Source: Hydrogenophaga flava NBRC 102514 (GTDB lineage Bacteria > Pseudomonadota > Gammaproteobacteria > Burkholderiales > Burkholderiaceae_C). From it: a DNA stretch of 64,000 nucleotides. Position 1 is the first letter of the stretch, and every line of letters begins with the position of its first letter. Below the pieces are notes generated by a model that was given only the letters and a program-made list of their open reading frames with translations, was not told the DNA's origin and searched no databases. The stretch spans positions 1 through 64,000 of the forward strand of contig NZ_BCTF01000014.1 in the NCBI RefSeq assembly GCF_001571145.1, written 5' to 3'. Below are positions 8,935-16,829 of the stretch, piece by piece. The translations under genes and the position numbers were made by a program.

Positions 8935-10344
8935 CTACCGTGGAACCAGGAAGGTGGATGGCTCGTCCACTTCTGCCTGGCCTGCCCGTTCGGGCGAAGC
9001 CACCACGAAGCGGATGGGCACCACCTCGCCGGCGTGTTGCGCCGCCTCGACGCTGGGCATGCGGACGGTGGCCGTGATGGTGGTGGCCTGTGCCGGCCCC
9101 AGCTCTGCGGTGACGGGTTGGTGAAGGCTCACCAGATGTGATGGCTCCACGGCCACCACCACCGTGCGGGTGTGGTCCGACGCGTTCATCAGCTGCAACG
9201 TATAGACGTTCTCCACCGCCCCCTGTTCCACCTGTCGCGCCATGACCGAGCGGTCGCGGATGACGTTCATGCGCACGTCCGTTCGGTTGGCGAATGCCGC
9301 GACGGTGGCAGCGATGACCAGGGCCAGAAGACCGCCATAGACCCAGACCCGGGTACGCCACACGCGCTGCAGGAAGGGGCGCTGGCTGCTGGCGGCACCA
9401 CCCAGTTCGTGCAGGGAGGCCATGCGGATCAGGCCCTTGGGGGCGTGCACCTTGCCCATCACGTCGTCGCAGGCGTCGATGCACAGGCCGCAGCCGATGC
9501 ATGCGGCCTGCAGGCCGTTGCGGATGTCGATGCCCGTGGGGCAGACCTGCACACACAGGGTGCAGTCGATGCAGTGACCCTGGTTCACAGTTCGGTCGTC
9601 GTCTTCGAGACGGCCGCGCCGGGGTTCACCCCGCCGATGGTCGTAGGCCACGTTGAGGGTGCGCTCGTCCATCAGCGAGCCCTGGAAGCGTCCGTAGGGG
9701 CACATGTGCAGGCAGACCTTCTCGCGCACCAGGCCGGCGTTGAGGTAGGTGAACAGGCCGTAGAACAGGACCCAGAAACTGGTCCAGGGCCCCACGGACA
9801 GTGTCAGGGTGTCGGCCGCCAGCGGCCGGATAGCGGTGAAGTAGCCCACGAACGTGAAGCCGGTCCACAGACCGAACGCCGCCCAGGCCAGGTGCTTGCC
9901 GCCCCGGCGCAGCAGCTTCTCCGGGCCCCAGCCCGCCTGGTCCAGGTGCTTGCGGTTCTGCGGGCTGCCTTCAAACCGGTGTTCGATCCACATGAAGAGC
10001 GACGTGTAGACCGTCTGCGGGCAGGCGAAGCCACACCAGACCCGCCCGACCACCGCGGTGGCAAAGAACAGCAGCAAGGCGCTGATGACCAGCAGGGCCG
10101 CGAGGTAGATGAGGTCCTGTGGAAAGAGCACGGCACCGAACAGGTAGAAGCGTTTGGCTTCGAGGTCGAACAGCACGGCCTGCCGTGCGTTCCAGTTCAG
10201 CCACGGCACGCCGTAGAAGAAGGCCTGCGTCAGCCACACGAAGGTCCAGCGCCAGCGGTTGAAGAGGCCCTGGGTGGAGCGGGCGTGGATCTTGTCAACG
10301 GGTGTCCAGGCTTCGGTGGGCTGGATCGGGATGACTTTGGGCAT
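8935..10344 (-). CDS. ccoG: Cytochrome c oxidase accessory protein CcoG (FixG/RdxA type)
   Basis: 469 residues. It is a polytopic membrane ferredoxin needed in the family for copper handling and assembly of cbb3-type oxidase. Several transmembrane segments lie in the N-terminal half (WTFVWLTQAFFYGVPWL and DLIYLAALLVISALLLFF), with the conserved RVWCGFACPQTVYT cysteines. Two 4Fe-4S ferredoxin motifs follow: CIDCTLCVQVCP and CIGCGLCIDACDD. A final transmembrane helix (VWVYGGLLALVIAATVAAF) and a C-terminal IgG-like FixG domain complete the standard order. No ccoNOQP genes are in the window. The start is 18 bases after the stop of the unknown gene upstream, so the two are probably co-transcribed. 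Confidence 0.95.
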   Translation of the reverse strand: MPKVIPIQPTEAWTPVDKIHARSTQGLFNRWRWTFVWLTQAFFYGVPWLNWNARQAVLFDLEAKRFYLFGAVLFPQDLIYLAALLVISALLLFFATAVVGRVWCGFACPQTVYTSLFMWIEHRFEGSPQNRKHLDQAGWGPEKLLRRGGKHLAWAAFGLWTGFTFVGYFTAIRPLAADTLTLSVGPWTSFWVLFYGLFTYLNAGLVREKVCLHMCPYGRFQGSLMDERTLNVAYDHRRGEPRRGRLEDDDRTVNQGHCIDCTLCVQVCPTGIDIRNGLQAACIGCGLCIDACDDVMGKVHAPKGLIRMASLHELGGAASSQRPFLQRVWRTRVWVYGGLLALVIAATVAAFANRTDVRMNVIRDRSVMARQVEQGAVENVYTLQLMNASDHTRTVVVAVEPSHLVSLHQPVTAELGPAQATTITATVRMPSVEAAQHAGEVVPIRFVVASPERAGQAEVDEPSTFLVPR

Positions 10345-10362
10345 GGGGTGCCTCGTGTGTGT

Positions 10363-11031
10363 TTACGGGTGTGGAAGGTGGCGCAAGCCGGCGCGCAGCA
10401 TCTGATGGGTCTGGACCAGCGATGACCACAGCGGCTGGTCGCCCAGCCATTCGTCGGCGCGCAGAAAACTCTGCTGGAACTGCACGTCGCCGCAGGCGGC
10501 CGAGGACCACAGGTCCGGGTTCTCGCCAGGGCGCACGGTGAGCCCGTTCTCCTCGGAGCGGACAAGCAGCACGCCTTCGATCTGGCCTGCGGTCTGCACC
10601 GGCAGCAAAAGGGAGAAACCATCCCATTGCAGGTTGGGCACCCCGCGCAGCAGCCCATGAAACTGCCAGCCCAGTCCCACGGTCCTGGCCTCCAGGGGTG
10701 GCGACTCCAGGGCCGAAGCGCCGGCAGCCGCACCGCCGAGCAGGTCGGGCAGGTGCAGCTCCCTCAGGCCGATGTTGTCGGTCCTGACCAGCGCCTCGAT
10801 CACCAGACGCTGGGACAGGAATACCAGCCGGTCCGCGTGATGCTGGCACTCCAGCCAGTGACGGGTGCCTGGGTCGCGGAACAGGTCTTCCAGTTGGCCG
10901 CCATGGCCCCCCAGGTGGCTGGGTACGCCCACGCCGAGGCATCCGCTGGCGGCCATGTCGGCCAGTCGCACCTGGGCACAAGGCAGGGCAGCGCGCGGCT
11001 GAACGCGGAGGAGGGCGGTGTGTGCAGACAT
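10363..11031 (-). CDS. Protein of unknown function upstream of ccoG
   Basis: 222 residues. I do not recognise a family. The sequence has protein-like composition (for example LVRSEENGLTVRPGENPDLWSSAACGD and FQQSFLRADEWLGDQPLWSSLVQTHQML), unlike the Arg/Pro-rich overlapping frames on the same strand. No signal peptide, transmembrane helix or metal motif is evident. It is 18 bases upstream of ccoG on the same strand, which suggests one transcript and perhaps a role tied to respiration, but this is only context. The start at 11031 has no clear ribosome site; a later start at MAASGCLGV is possible. Confidence 0.6.
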   Translation of the reverse strand: MSAHTALLRVQPRAALPCAQVRLADMAASGCLGVGVPSHLGGHGGQLEDLFRDPGTRHWLECQHHADRLVFLSQRLVIEALVRTDNIGLRELHLPDLLGGAAAGASALESPPLEARTVGLGWQFHGLLRGVPNLQWDGFSLLLPVQTAGQIEGVLLVRSEENGLTVRPGENPDLWSSAACGDVQFQQSFLRADEWLGDQPLWSSLVQTHQMLRAGLRHLPHP

Positions 11032-11091
11032 GCGCTCATGGTGCCGCCAAGGGCTCTGGTGCGCAGGATTCAGATGGATGGAAAACCAACC

Positions 11092-11137
11092 GTATCAGTT
11101 GTCCTCTGATACCCATGGATTTACCGCCTTCTGATAC
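11092..11137. promoter_or_regulatory. GTATCAG/CTGATAC repeats in the promoter region of the LrgA/LrgB genes
   Basis: GTATCAG (11092-11098) and CTGATAC (11106-11112) form an inverted repeat with a 7-bp spacer, and a third copy CTGATAC sits at 11131-11137, 25 bp (about 2.4 turns) after the second. The cluster lies 37-82 bases before the LrgA-like start and upstream of the divergent 10363-11031 gene. It is likely a regulator-binding region; the MocR-type regulator at 12279 is a candidate, and a regulator encoded elsewhere is equally possible. Confidence 0.45.
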
Positions 11138-11173
11138 GGCCCTTCCTCAGAAAATGGGCGGACACTGCCGCAG

Positions 11174-11548
11174 ATGAGCTGCACACGGTCTGTTCTGATT
11201 GGTTTGTTGGCCCTGGTGATCTTCCCGTTGCTGGGTGATGCCCTGTCCCGTTGGCTTCGCGTGTCGGTGCCCGGGAGCTTCTGGGGCTTCCTGATGCTGT
11301 CGCTGGCCCTCGGTGTATTGAGGGAGGTGCCCAGGGCCTTGTCCAGCGCTTCCGCCTGGCTGTTGAACCACCTGGCGCTGTTCCTGCTGCCTTCGCTGGT
11401 GGCCGCTGTGGTGGGGCTGCGGTTCGTTGCCGACGCGATGCTTCTCCTGGTGGTGACCGGTCTGCTGGTGACCGTGCTCATGGCGGTCGGTGGCAGCCTG
11501 GTCGTGTCAGCACTCAAAGACCGGCAGGAAAGCGTTGATGACGCTTGA
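11174..11548 (+). CDS. CidA/LrgA family membrane protein
   Basis: 124 residues with four predicted transmembrane helices: VLIGLLALVIFPLLGDAL, VPGSFWGFLMLSLALGV, LLNHLALFLLPSLVAAVVG and LLLVVTGLLVTVLMAVGGSL. The PGSFWGFLML segment matches the PG(S/P)xxG motif of holin-like CidA/LrgA proteins. Members act together with a CidB/LrgB partner in murein hydrolase control in Gram-positives, or in export of small acids such as pyruvate or glycolate. The downstream gene, which overlaps it by 11 bases, is that partner, so the pair is translated together. The substrate here is unknown. Confidence 0.85.
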   Translation: MSCTRSVLIGLLALVIFPLLGDALSRWLRVSVPGSFWGFLMLSLALGVLREVPRALSSASAWLLNHLALFLLPSLVAAVVGLRFVADAMLLLVVTGLLVTVLMAVGGSLVVSALKDRQESVDDA

Positions 11549-12215
11549 AAAAGCTGCGGCCTGGCTGTTGGCCCTGATGTGTTACCTCACGGCGCGTGAG
11601 CTGTTTCGCCTCAGTGGGCGCCATGTGCTGGCGCTGCCGGTGTTCGTGGCTGTGCTGCTGGTGCTGGGGGCAGGGTCTGTGCTGGGGATCGATGCGGGCA
11701 CGTTCGCCGGCCATACCCAGGCGCTGAAGTTCGCCATGGACGTGGCGGTGGTGGGCATGGCTGTTCCCCTGCACATGGTTTGCCGTCAGCTGGGGATCCT
11801 GCTGGTGCCCCTGCTGCTGGGTGTGCTGGTGGCCGCCACACTGTCGGTGGTTGGGGTGCTGTTGGTGGGCTGGGTGCTGGAGACGCCGTGGGTCATCACG
11901 GCGGCAGTGGCACCCAAGGCTGCCACCATGCCGGTGGCGCTGTCGCTGGTGGCCAACGATGCGGCACACCAGGCTGTCGCCGTGGCGGCGGTGTTCCTCA
12001 CCGGTTTGTTCGGCGCCTTGCTGACGCCGTGGGCCCTGCGCCGAACAGGGGTGGTCGATGAACAGATCCATGCGTTCGCGCTCGGCGTGAGCGCACACGC
12101 CATCGGTCTGGTGCGAGCCCAGGCCCAGCACCCGGCGCACCTGGACCTCGCGGTTGCTGGCATGTGCGGCAATGCACTGGTCACAGCCCTGCTGTGTGCC
12201 CTGCTGCTGTTCTGA
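11538..12215 (+). CDS. CidB/LrgB family membrane protein
   Basis: 225 residues, about six to seven hydrophobic helices, standard LrgB length. The conserved family segment VITAAVAPKAATMPVALSLV followed by GVSAHAIGLVRA is present; APKxxTxPxA and (S)HGIGTAR-like motifs are the LrgB hallmarks. The ATG at 11538 overlaps the end of the LrgA-like gene. The pair would form a membrane complex; in plants and several bacteria the fused or paired form moves glycolate/glycerate or pyruvate. A MocR regulator follows 63 bases downstream on the same strand. Confidence 0.85.
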   Translation: MTLEKAAAWLLALMCYLTARELFRLSGRHVLALPVFVAVLLVLGAGSVLGIDAGTFAGHTQALKFAMDVAVVGMAVPLHMVCRQLGILLVPLLLGVLVAATLSVVGVLLVGWVLETPWVITAAVAPKAATMPVALSLVANDAAHQAVAVAAVFLTGLFGALLTPWALRRTGVVDEQIHAFALGVSAHAIGLVRAQAQHPAHLDLAVAGMCGNALVTALLCALLLF

Positions 12216-12278
12216 AGCATGCGCCCGGACACTTCGAACCCCCTACCATCGAGGCTTCCTCTGGGGATCCTCGAAGAC

Positions 12279-13751
12279 ATGTCGTCTGGCACCTTGACGC
12301 GCTACCAGCAACTGGCCGATGAACTGGCCGGCAGCATCCGTGCGGGGGTGCTGCGGCCGGGTGACCGGCTGCCCTCGGTGCGCGACCTGCGCCGACAGCG
12401 TGGCATCAGTCCTTCCACCGCCTTCCAGGCCTATGCACAGCTGGAATCCGAGGGGCTGGTCGAGGCGCGGGTGCGGTCCGGCTACTTCGTGCGGGCGCGG
12501 CGTCCCCTTTCTGGGAAGCCCCCGGAGGCCGCGCCACCGAGCGGGCGGATCACACCGGTGGCCATCAGCGAGCTGGTGTTCGAGCTGCTGGGTTCCACGC
12601 GCGATGTGGACGTGGTGCCGCTCGGATCGGCTTTCCCCGCGCCCGATCTGTTTCCGTTCGAGGCGCTGGCGCGGGGCGGTGCGAGGGCCATGCGGCGCCT
12701 GGGCCCGGCGCAGATTTCGGGCGCGCTGACCGCGGGTGACGAGACCTTGCGGGCACAGGTCGGTCGGCGCTATGCGCTCAACGGCGTGACCCTGCAGGCC
12801 GACGAACTCATCGTGACCAATGGCGCCATGGAGGCGCTCAACCTCTGCCTGCAGGCGGTGACGCAGCCGGGGGACGTGGTGGTGGTCGAGTCGCCCACCT
12901 TCTACGCGGCGCTGCAGGCACTGGAACGCCTGCACCTGAAGGCGGTGGAGGTCGAGACCGACCCGGTCGAGGGCGTGCGGCTGGACTCGCTCGAAACCCT
13001 GCTCCAGCGCCAGAAGGTGGCCGCGTGCTGGTTCATGCCCACCTTCCAGAATCCGCTGGGTGCGCTGATGTCGAACGCCAAGAAGCAGGCGCTGGTGCAA
13101 CTGCTGGCGCGCCACGGGGTGCCGCTCATCGAGGACGACGTGTACGCCGAGCTGCACTTCGGCGCGCGCCGACCACTGCCCGCCAAGGCCTTTGACCAGG
13201 AGGGTCTGGTGCTGCACTGCTCGTCGTTCTCAAAGTCGCTGGCACCGGGTTACCGGGTCGGCTGGGCGGCCGCCGGGCGCTACGCCAGGCACGTCGAGCG
13301 CCTGAAGATGATGACCTCGCTGGCCTCGCCCATTCCGCCGCAGCTGGCCGTGGCCGAATACCTGGTGCAGGGTGGTTTCGAGCGCCACCTGCGCCATCTG
13401 CGCGAAGCCCTCAGGACCCAGCACACGGCGGCCCGGTCGCTGATCGAGCGTTGCTTCCCCAAGGGCACCCGCATGACCGAGCCGCAAGGGGGCTACTTCG
13501 TGTGGCTGGAACTGCCGCCGGGCGTGGACGCCCTGGCCCTGCACCACCAGGCCATGGCGCAGTCCATCAGCACGGCGCCCGGTGTGCTGTTTTCAGCCGA
13601 CCGGCGCTTCACGCGGCATCTGCGCTTGAACGTCGGGCATCCGGTCGGACCGGCCGTCAGGGCTGCGCTGAAGACGCTGGGAACGCTGGCCAAAGAGCAC
13701 GGCGTGGTGGCCGGGGAAGCAACACGAGGCGAAGGACCAAGGCGACGTTGA
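12279..13751 (+). CDS. MocR-type transcriptional regulator (GntR helix-turn-helix plus aminotransferase fold)
   Basis: 490 residues. The N-terminal GntR winged helix (about 8-75: YQQLADELAGSIRAGVLRPGDRLPSVRDLR, STAFQAYAQLESEGLV) is joined to a class I aminotransferase domain (about 110-480). PLP-binding residues are seen: Lys319 in CSSFSKSLAPGYRVGW, Asp in IEDDVYAEL and Asn in TFQNPLG. MocR proteins use PLP or a PLP-linked amino acid as signal rather than acting as enzymes. I start at 12279; an in-frame ATG at 12219 would add 20 residues outside the usual domain. Its location after the LrgA/LrgB pair suggests local control, as inference. Confidence 0.88.
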   Translation: MSSGTLTRYQQLADELAGSIRAGVLRPGDRLPSVRDLRRQRGISPSTAFQAYAQLESEGLVEARVRSGYFVRARRPLSGKPPEAAPPSGRITPVAISELVFELLGSTRDVDVVPLGSAFPAPDLFPFEALARGGARAMRRLGPAQISGALTAGDETLRAQVGRRYALNGVTLQADELIVTNGAMEALNLCLQAVTQPGDVVVVESPTFYAALQALERLHLKAVEVETDPVEGVRLDSLETLLQRQKVAACWFMPTFQNPLGALMSNAKKQALVQLLARHGVPLIEDDVYAELHFGARRPLPAKAFDQEGLVLHCSSFSKSLAPGYRVGWAAAGRYARHVERLKMMTSLASPIPPQLAVAEYLVQGGFERHLRHLREALRTQHTAARSLIERCFPKGTRMTEPQGGYFVWLELPPGVDALALHHQAMAQSISTAPGVLFSADRRFTRHLRLNVGHPVGPAVRAALKTLGTLAKEHGVVAGEATRGEGPRRR

Positions 13752-13856
13752 TCTGTCTGCGCACTGATCAGCACTGATGCAACGTGTTGGGCCTTGGTAT
13801 GGAGCAGCGAGCCTTCGCCTCTGATTGCACGCTTTCAGCGGTGCGGCGCTTGCACA

Positions 13857-14324
13857 TCAGAGCCCCAACTCCGTCAGCCCCGGATGGTTGTCCGGGCGGC
13901 GGCCGAGCGGCCAATGGAATTTCCGTTCTTCGGCACTGATCGGCTGGTCGTTGATGCTGGCATGGCGATGCGTCATTAGTCCTTTTTCGTCGAACTCCCA
14001 GTTCTCGTTTCCATGGCTGCGGAACCAGTTGCCGGCGTCGTCGTGCCACTCGTACACAAACCGCACTGCGATGCGATTGGCGTCGAAGGCCCAAAGCTCC
14101 TTGATCAGGCGGTAGTCAAGCTCCCGTGCCCACTTGCGCTCCAGCAGTGCCTGCGCCTCGGCGCGGCCCCGAGGAAACTCCGCGCGATTGCGCCACACGG
14201 TGTCAGGGCTGTAGGCGAGCACGATGCGTTCAGGATTTCGGCTGTTCCAGCCGTCTTCGGCCAGGCGAATCTTCTCGATCGCAGTGTCACGGGTGAATGG
14301 GGGCAACGGGGGGCGGGTGTCCAT
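13857..14324 (-). CDS. DUF1348 family protein (SnoaL/NTF2-like fold)
   Basis: 155 residues. The sequence matches the DUF1348 pattern well: [20 protein letters not shown], then [17 protein letters not shown], [25 protein letters not shown] text (here [21 protein letters not shown]), [26 protein letters not shown] and RRHASIND-like ([13 protein letters not shown]). The family has a cone-shaped NTF2-like fold and no firm biochemical role. It is divergent from a TetR regulator with two palindromes between them, so it is probably induced when that repressor is released, perhaps by a reactive or toxic compound. Confidence 0.88.
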   Translation of the reverse strand: MDTRPPLPPFTRDTAIEKIRLAEDGWNSRNPERIVLAYSPDTVWRNRAEFPRGRAEAQALLERKWARELDYRLIKELWAFDANRIAVRFVYEWHDDAGNWFRSHGNENWEFDEKGLMTHRHASINDQPISAEERKFHWPLGRRPDNHPGLTELGL

Positions 14325-14370
14325 GGTGGTGGCTTTCAGTGAATGGTCAGGATGTGCCGCAGACCTGCGG

Positions 14371-14427
14371 CATGTAGACAGACTTGTCTACATGCGAATT
14401 GTGGCGGATGTAGACAAGTCTGTCTAT
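14371..14427. promoter_or_regulatory. Twin palindromic operators, probable binding sites of the adjacent TetR regulator
   Basis: Site 1 is CATGTAGACA-GACT-TGTCTACATG (14371-14394), perfect 10-bp arms. Site 2 is GTAGACAAGTCTGTCTAT (14410-14427), which equals the reverse complement of the site 1 core except for one base. Site starts are about 36 bp apart. Both lie between the divergent DUF1348 gene (start 14324) and the TetR gene (start 14437); site 2 ends nine bases before the tetR ATG. This is the classic layout of a self-regulating TetR repressor. Confidence 0.75.
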
Positions 14428-14436
14428 AGTGGGGTC

Positions 14437-15024
14437 ATGAGCAAGAACACTGGCTTCAGCATCAGCGACCTGCCCCCCAGAGAGCGGATCCTGCGCACTG
14501 CGCATGACCTCTTCTATGCCGAGGGCCTTCGTGCGACCGGGATCGACCGCGTCATCGCCGAAGCCGGCGTGACCAAGGTGACCTTCTACCGGCACTTTCC
14601 GAGCAAGAACGATCTGATCCTTGCCTACTTGAACCTTCGTCACGAACGGTGGATGGCGTGGTTCACGGATGCCTTGCAGCGCCACGGCGGCGCGTCAAAA
14701 GGCGTACAGGCGCTCCCGCCTGTGATGAAGGAATGGTTCCGCGGCGAGGCGCTCGGCGATTTCCGAGGCTGTGCCTTCCTCAACGGCGTCAGCGAGATGG
14801 GGCCGGCGATGCCTGCTGTAGTGGAGGCCACCCGCCAGCACAAACAGCAGATGACCGACGCCATCGAAGCCTTGCTGCCGCTGTCGGGTCAGCGAAAGAG
14901 GGCCGCCGAGGCCTTGGCCACCGCTGTGGATGGCGCCATCGTGCAGGCTCAGTACTGCGGTGATCCAGCACCCGCGCTGCGAGCGCTCCAGTTCATTGCC
15001 GACCGGCTGAACAACAAAGCCTGA
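14437..15024 (+). CDS. TetR/AcrR family transcriptional repressor
   Basis: 195 residues. The N-terminal TetR helix-turn-helix spans about 10-60: ERILRTAHDLFYAEGLRATGIDRVIAEAGVTK with recognition helix VTFYRHFPSKNDLILAYL. The remainder is an all-helical ligand domain containing GDFRGCAFLNGVSEMGPAMP, similar to the TetR C-terminal group found next to hydrolases and NTF2-like genes. The ATG at 14437 is chosen because it starts just after the operator and gives the normal family length; upstream codons in frame are operator DNA. Ligand unknown. Confidence 0.9.
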   Translation: MSKNTGFSISDLPPRERILRTAHDLFYAEGLRATGIDRVIAEAGVTKVTFYRHFPSKNDLILAYLNLRHERWMAWFTDALQRHGGASKGVQALPPVMKEWFRGEALGDFRGCAFLNGVSEMGPAMPAVVEATRQHKQQMTDAIEALLPLSGQRKRAAEALATAVDGAIVQAQYCGDPAPALRALQFIADRLNNKA

Positions 15025-15082
15025 GATTGATGGCTTTGCTGGTGAGCGGTTGGCGGGAGCTGGGGGTGGGTGACGGGATGTG

Positions 15083-16477
15083 TCATGTGTTGCTGTCGCC
15101 CGCCTGGCAATGCGCCAGCGCATCGACTACGGCCTGCAGCGCCCTGCCGCAGTCGTCTCGTGTCAGGCTGCCGCCAAGACAGAGTCGCAGTCCCTCGGGC
15201 GGATTGCGGTCGGTGCAGAAGGTACTTCCTGCGACCGCGGCGACACCCAGGCTTCTCAATTTGTCAGCCATCTCGGACGCGATGCAGTGGCCATCTTCAC
15301 GCGCCAGCAGCGGCAGCCACGCATGAAAGCCGTTGGGCTGGGTGCGTACGCCATGATTCGCCAGACGGGTGCGTATGGTTTGACTGCGCCATTGGCATTC
15401 CTCACGGACTGCCGCCAGAACCTCGGCGCTGTGACCCTGTTCGAACCATTCCGAGACCACATGGTTGATCAACGGTGATGCCATCACCGTGGTTGCTCGC
15501 AGGGCGCCGGCCAGTCGCTGGTGGGTGGCTGATGTGGGGGTCAGCACGTGAGCGGTGCGGACCCCGGCCCCCAGCCATTTGGACAGGCCGCTGATGTAGT
15601 AAGTCAGTTCCGGTGCGAACTCGATCAGCGGCGGCGGGACTGCGGTAGGCAGCATGCCATAGGCGTCGTCTTCGATGATCGGGACACTGTGCCTCAGGGC
15701 GATGTCGGCCAGCTGTTCCCGGCGCCGGATGGGCAGGGTCGCTGTGGTGGGGTTGTGCAGGTTGGGGCACAGGTAGAGCGCGCCGACCGGCAGGCTCTTG
15801 CAGGCGGCCTCAAGGCTCTCCGGGATCAGACCCTGCTCGTCCATGGACAGCGGATGCAAACGTGTGCCCAGTTGGGCAGCGATGGCCTTGATGCCCGGAT
15901 AGACCAACGGTTCGACGCACAGCGACTGCCCGGGCTTGACCAGCAGGCTGGTCAGCGCCAGCAGCACGCTGTGGATGCCCGGGGCCACGAGCAGCCGCTC
16001 CGGCACGGCCTCGGGCACCCACTGGGCCATCCACTGCGCTGCAAGGTGGCGGTCCCGGGGAGTGCCACCAAAGTCCTGATAGCGCATCAGGTCCTGGAAG
16101 TTTGCCTGTGCCATCGACCGGGCGGCCTGCTCCTGGGCCCGTTGGATGGCGGGATGCTCCGACAGCTCTGGCGGCATGTTCATGGTCATCTCCGCCCCCG
16201 TGCCAGCGCGCAACGGCAATCCGATGAACGAGCCACGCACAAACGAGCCCAAGCCGGGTCGGGAGACGATCAGGCCGCGCTCCCTGGCTTCTGCAAAACC
16301 GCGGACCACGGTGGTGTAGTTGAGGTCCAGCTTCGATGCGAGATCCCGCAGCGGAGGAAGGCGCTCTCTCGGTGCCAGCCGACCCGACTGAAGGTCTTGT
16401 GCGATCAGTTCCGGGATGAGCTGGTAGGCCGGCAGCGTACTGCTCCTGAGCCGGGCGATCCAATGGGTGAACGGCAT
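15083..16477 (-). CDS. MocR-type transcriptional regulator (second copy in window)
   Basis: 464 residues from the ATG at 16477; a GTG at 16516 would add 13. N-terminal GntR helix-turn-helix (about 10-80): PAYQLIPELIAQDLQSGRLAPRERLPPLRD, LNYTTVVRGFAEARERGLI. The aminotransferase-like domain follows, with Asp in IIEDDAYGMLP, Lys in YISGLSKWLGAGVRTAHVL and a C-terminal Arg in GLRLCLGG. It is not closely similar to the MocR protein at 12279. It is divergent from the Nit1C cluster across 352 bases, but Nit1C clusters are generally linked to nitrogen limitation, so control of Nit1C by this protein is not assumed. No aminotransferase or transporter target is obvious next door. Confidence 0.85.
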   Translation of the reverse strand: MPFTHWIARLRSSTLPAYQLIPELIAQDLQSGRLAPRERLPPLRDLASKLDLNYTTVVRGFAEARERGLIVSRPGLGSFVRGSFIGLPLRAGTGAEMTMNMPPELSEHPAIQRAQEQAARSMAQANFQDLMRYQDFGGTPRDRHLAAQWMAQWVPEAVPERLLVAPGIHSVLLALTSLLVKPGQSLCVEPLVYPGIKAIAAQLGTRLHPLSMDEQGLIPESLEAACKSLPVGALYLCPNLHNPTTATLPIRRREQLADIALRHSVPIIEDDAYGMLPTAVPPPLIEFAPELTYYISGLSKWLGAGVRTAHVLTPTSATHQRLAGALRATTVMASPLINHVVSEWFEQGHSAEVLAAVREECQWRSQTIRTRLANHGVRTQPNGFHAWLPLLAREDGHCIASEMADKLRSLGVAAVAGSTFCTDRNPPEGLRLCLGGSLTRDDCGRALQAVVDALAHCQAGDSNT

Positions 16478-16593
16478 GAGGGTTTCAGGCGGAGGGTCAG
16501 GGTCTTCAACAACCACCTGAGTGTGCCTGCGTCACTGGCAGATTGCATCGGTGGTGATCCATTTCTCACGGGCAAAACGGTGCGCAGCCCCCA

Positions 16594-16713
16594 TTGATCG
16601 GGTGCATTGATTGCATGGGTGTTTGTTCGTTTTGGTGCACCCCCGGGAAGAGCAACAGCGGTGCTCGAAGCGCTCGCGGCGACGCCACGCCCCTTTGATC
16701 GGGCATTGATTGC
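16594..16713. repeat. Imperfect direct repeat TTGATCGGG-(N2)-CATTGATTGC upstream of Nit1C, plus an NtrC-like half-site
   Basis: Copy 1 is at 16594-16614 (two extra bases, TG, in the middle) and copy 2 at 16695-16713. They start 101 bp apart. Between them at 16633-16639 is TGGTGCA, a perfect half of the NtrC consensus, overlapping the palindrome GGTGCACC (16634-16641). The left NtrC half is poor. The region lies about 20-140 bases upstream of a sigma-54-like promoter, the usual distance for an activator. The rest of the 352-base gap (16478-16829) shows nothing else I can name. Confidence 0.45.
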
Positions 16714-16730
16714 CGGCGACGGTGCTGGTG

Positions 16731-16746
16731 TGGCACGTCCTTGGCT
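16731..16746 (+). promoter_or_regulatory. Probable sigma-54 (RpoN) promoter of the Nit1C cluster
   Basis: TGGCACGTCCTTGGCT matches TGGCAC-N5-TTGC with one mismatch and keeps the invariant GG-N10-GC spacing (GG at 16732-16733, GC at 16744-16745). Transcription would start near 16757, about 70 bases before the first ATG at 16830. Sigma-54 control fits a gene set known from nitrogen starvation. Confidence 0.65.
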
Positions 16747-16829
16747 ATGGGAAGGCAGGTGCCCAGCCCGTGCTGGCACCCACCGGTCTCTGCGGAGCCC
16801 GCCTTTCAACCCATCGCCATAGGACCACC

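Noticed and set aside
10230..10981. Two further minus-strand open frames overlapping the unknown gene before ccoG
   Set aside because: They are dominated by Arg, Pro and Gly and overlap a frame with much more protein-like composition.
12243..13217. Minus-strand open frame across the MocR gene
   Set aside because: Antisense to an intact MocR protein; composition is Arg/His/Gln-rich with no motif.
16594..16713. Repeats near Nit1C as a CRISPR-like array or mobile-element end
   Set aside because: Only two copies, 101 bp apart and imperfect; no third copy, no target-site duplication or transposase.
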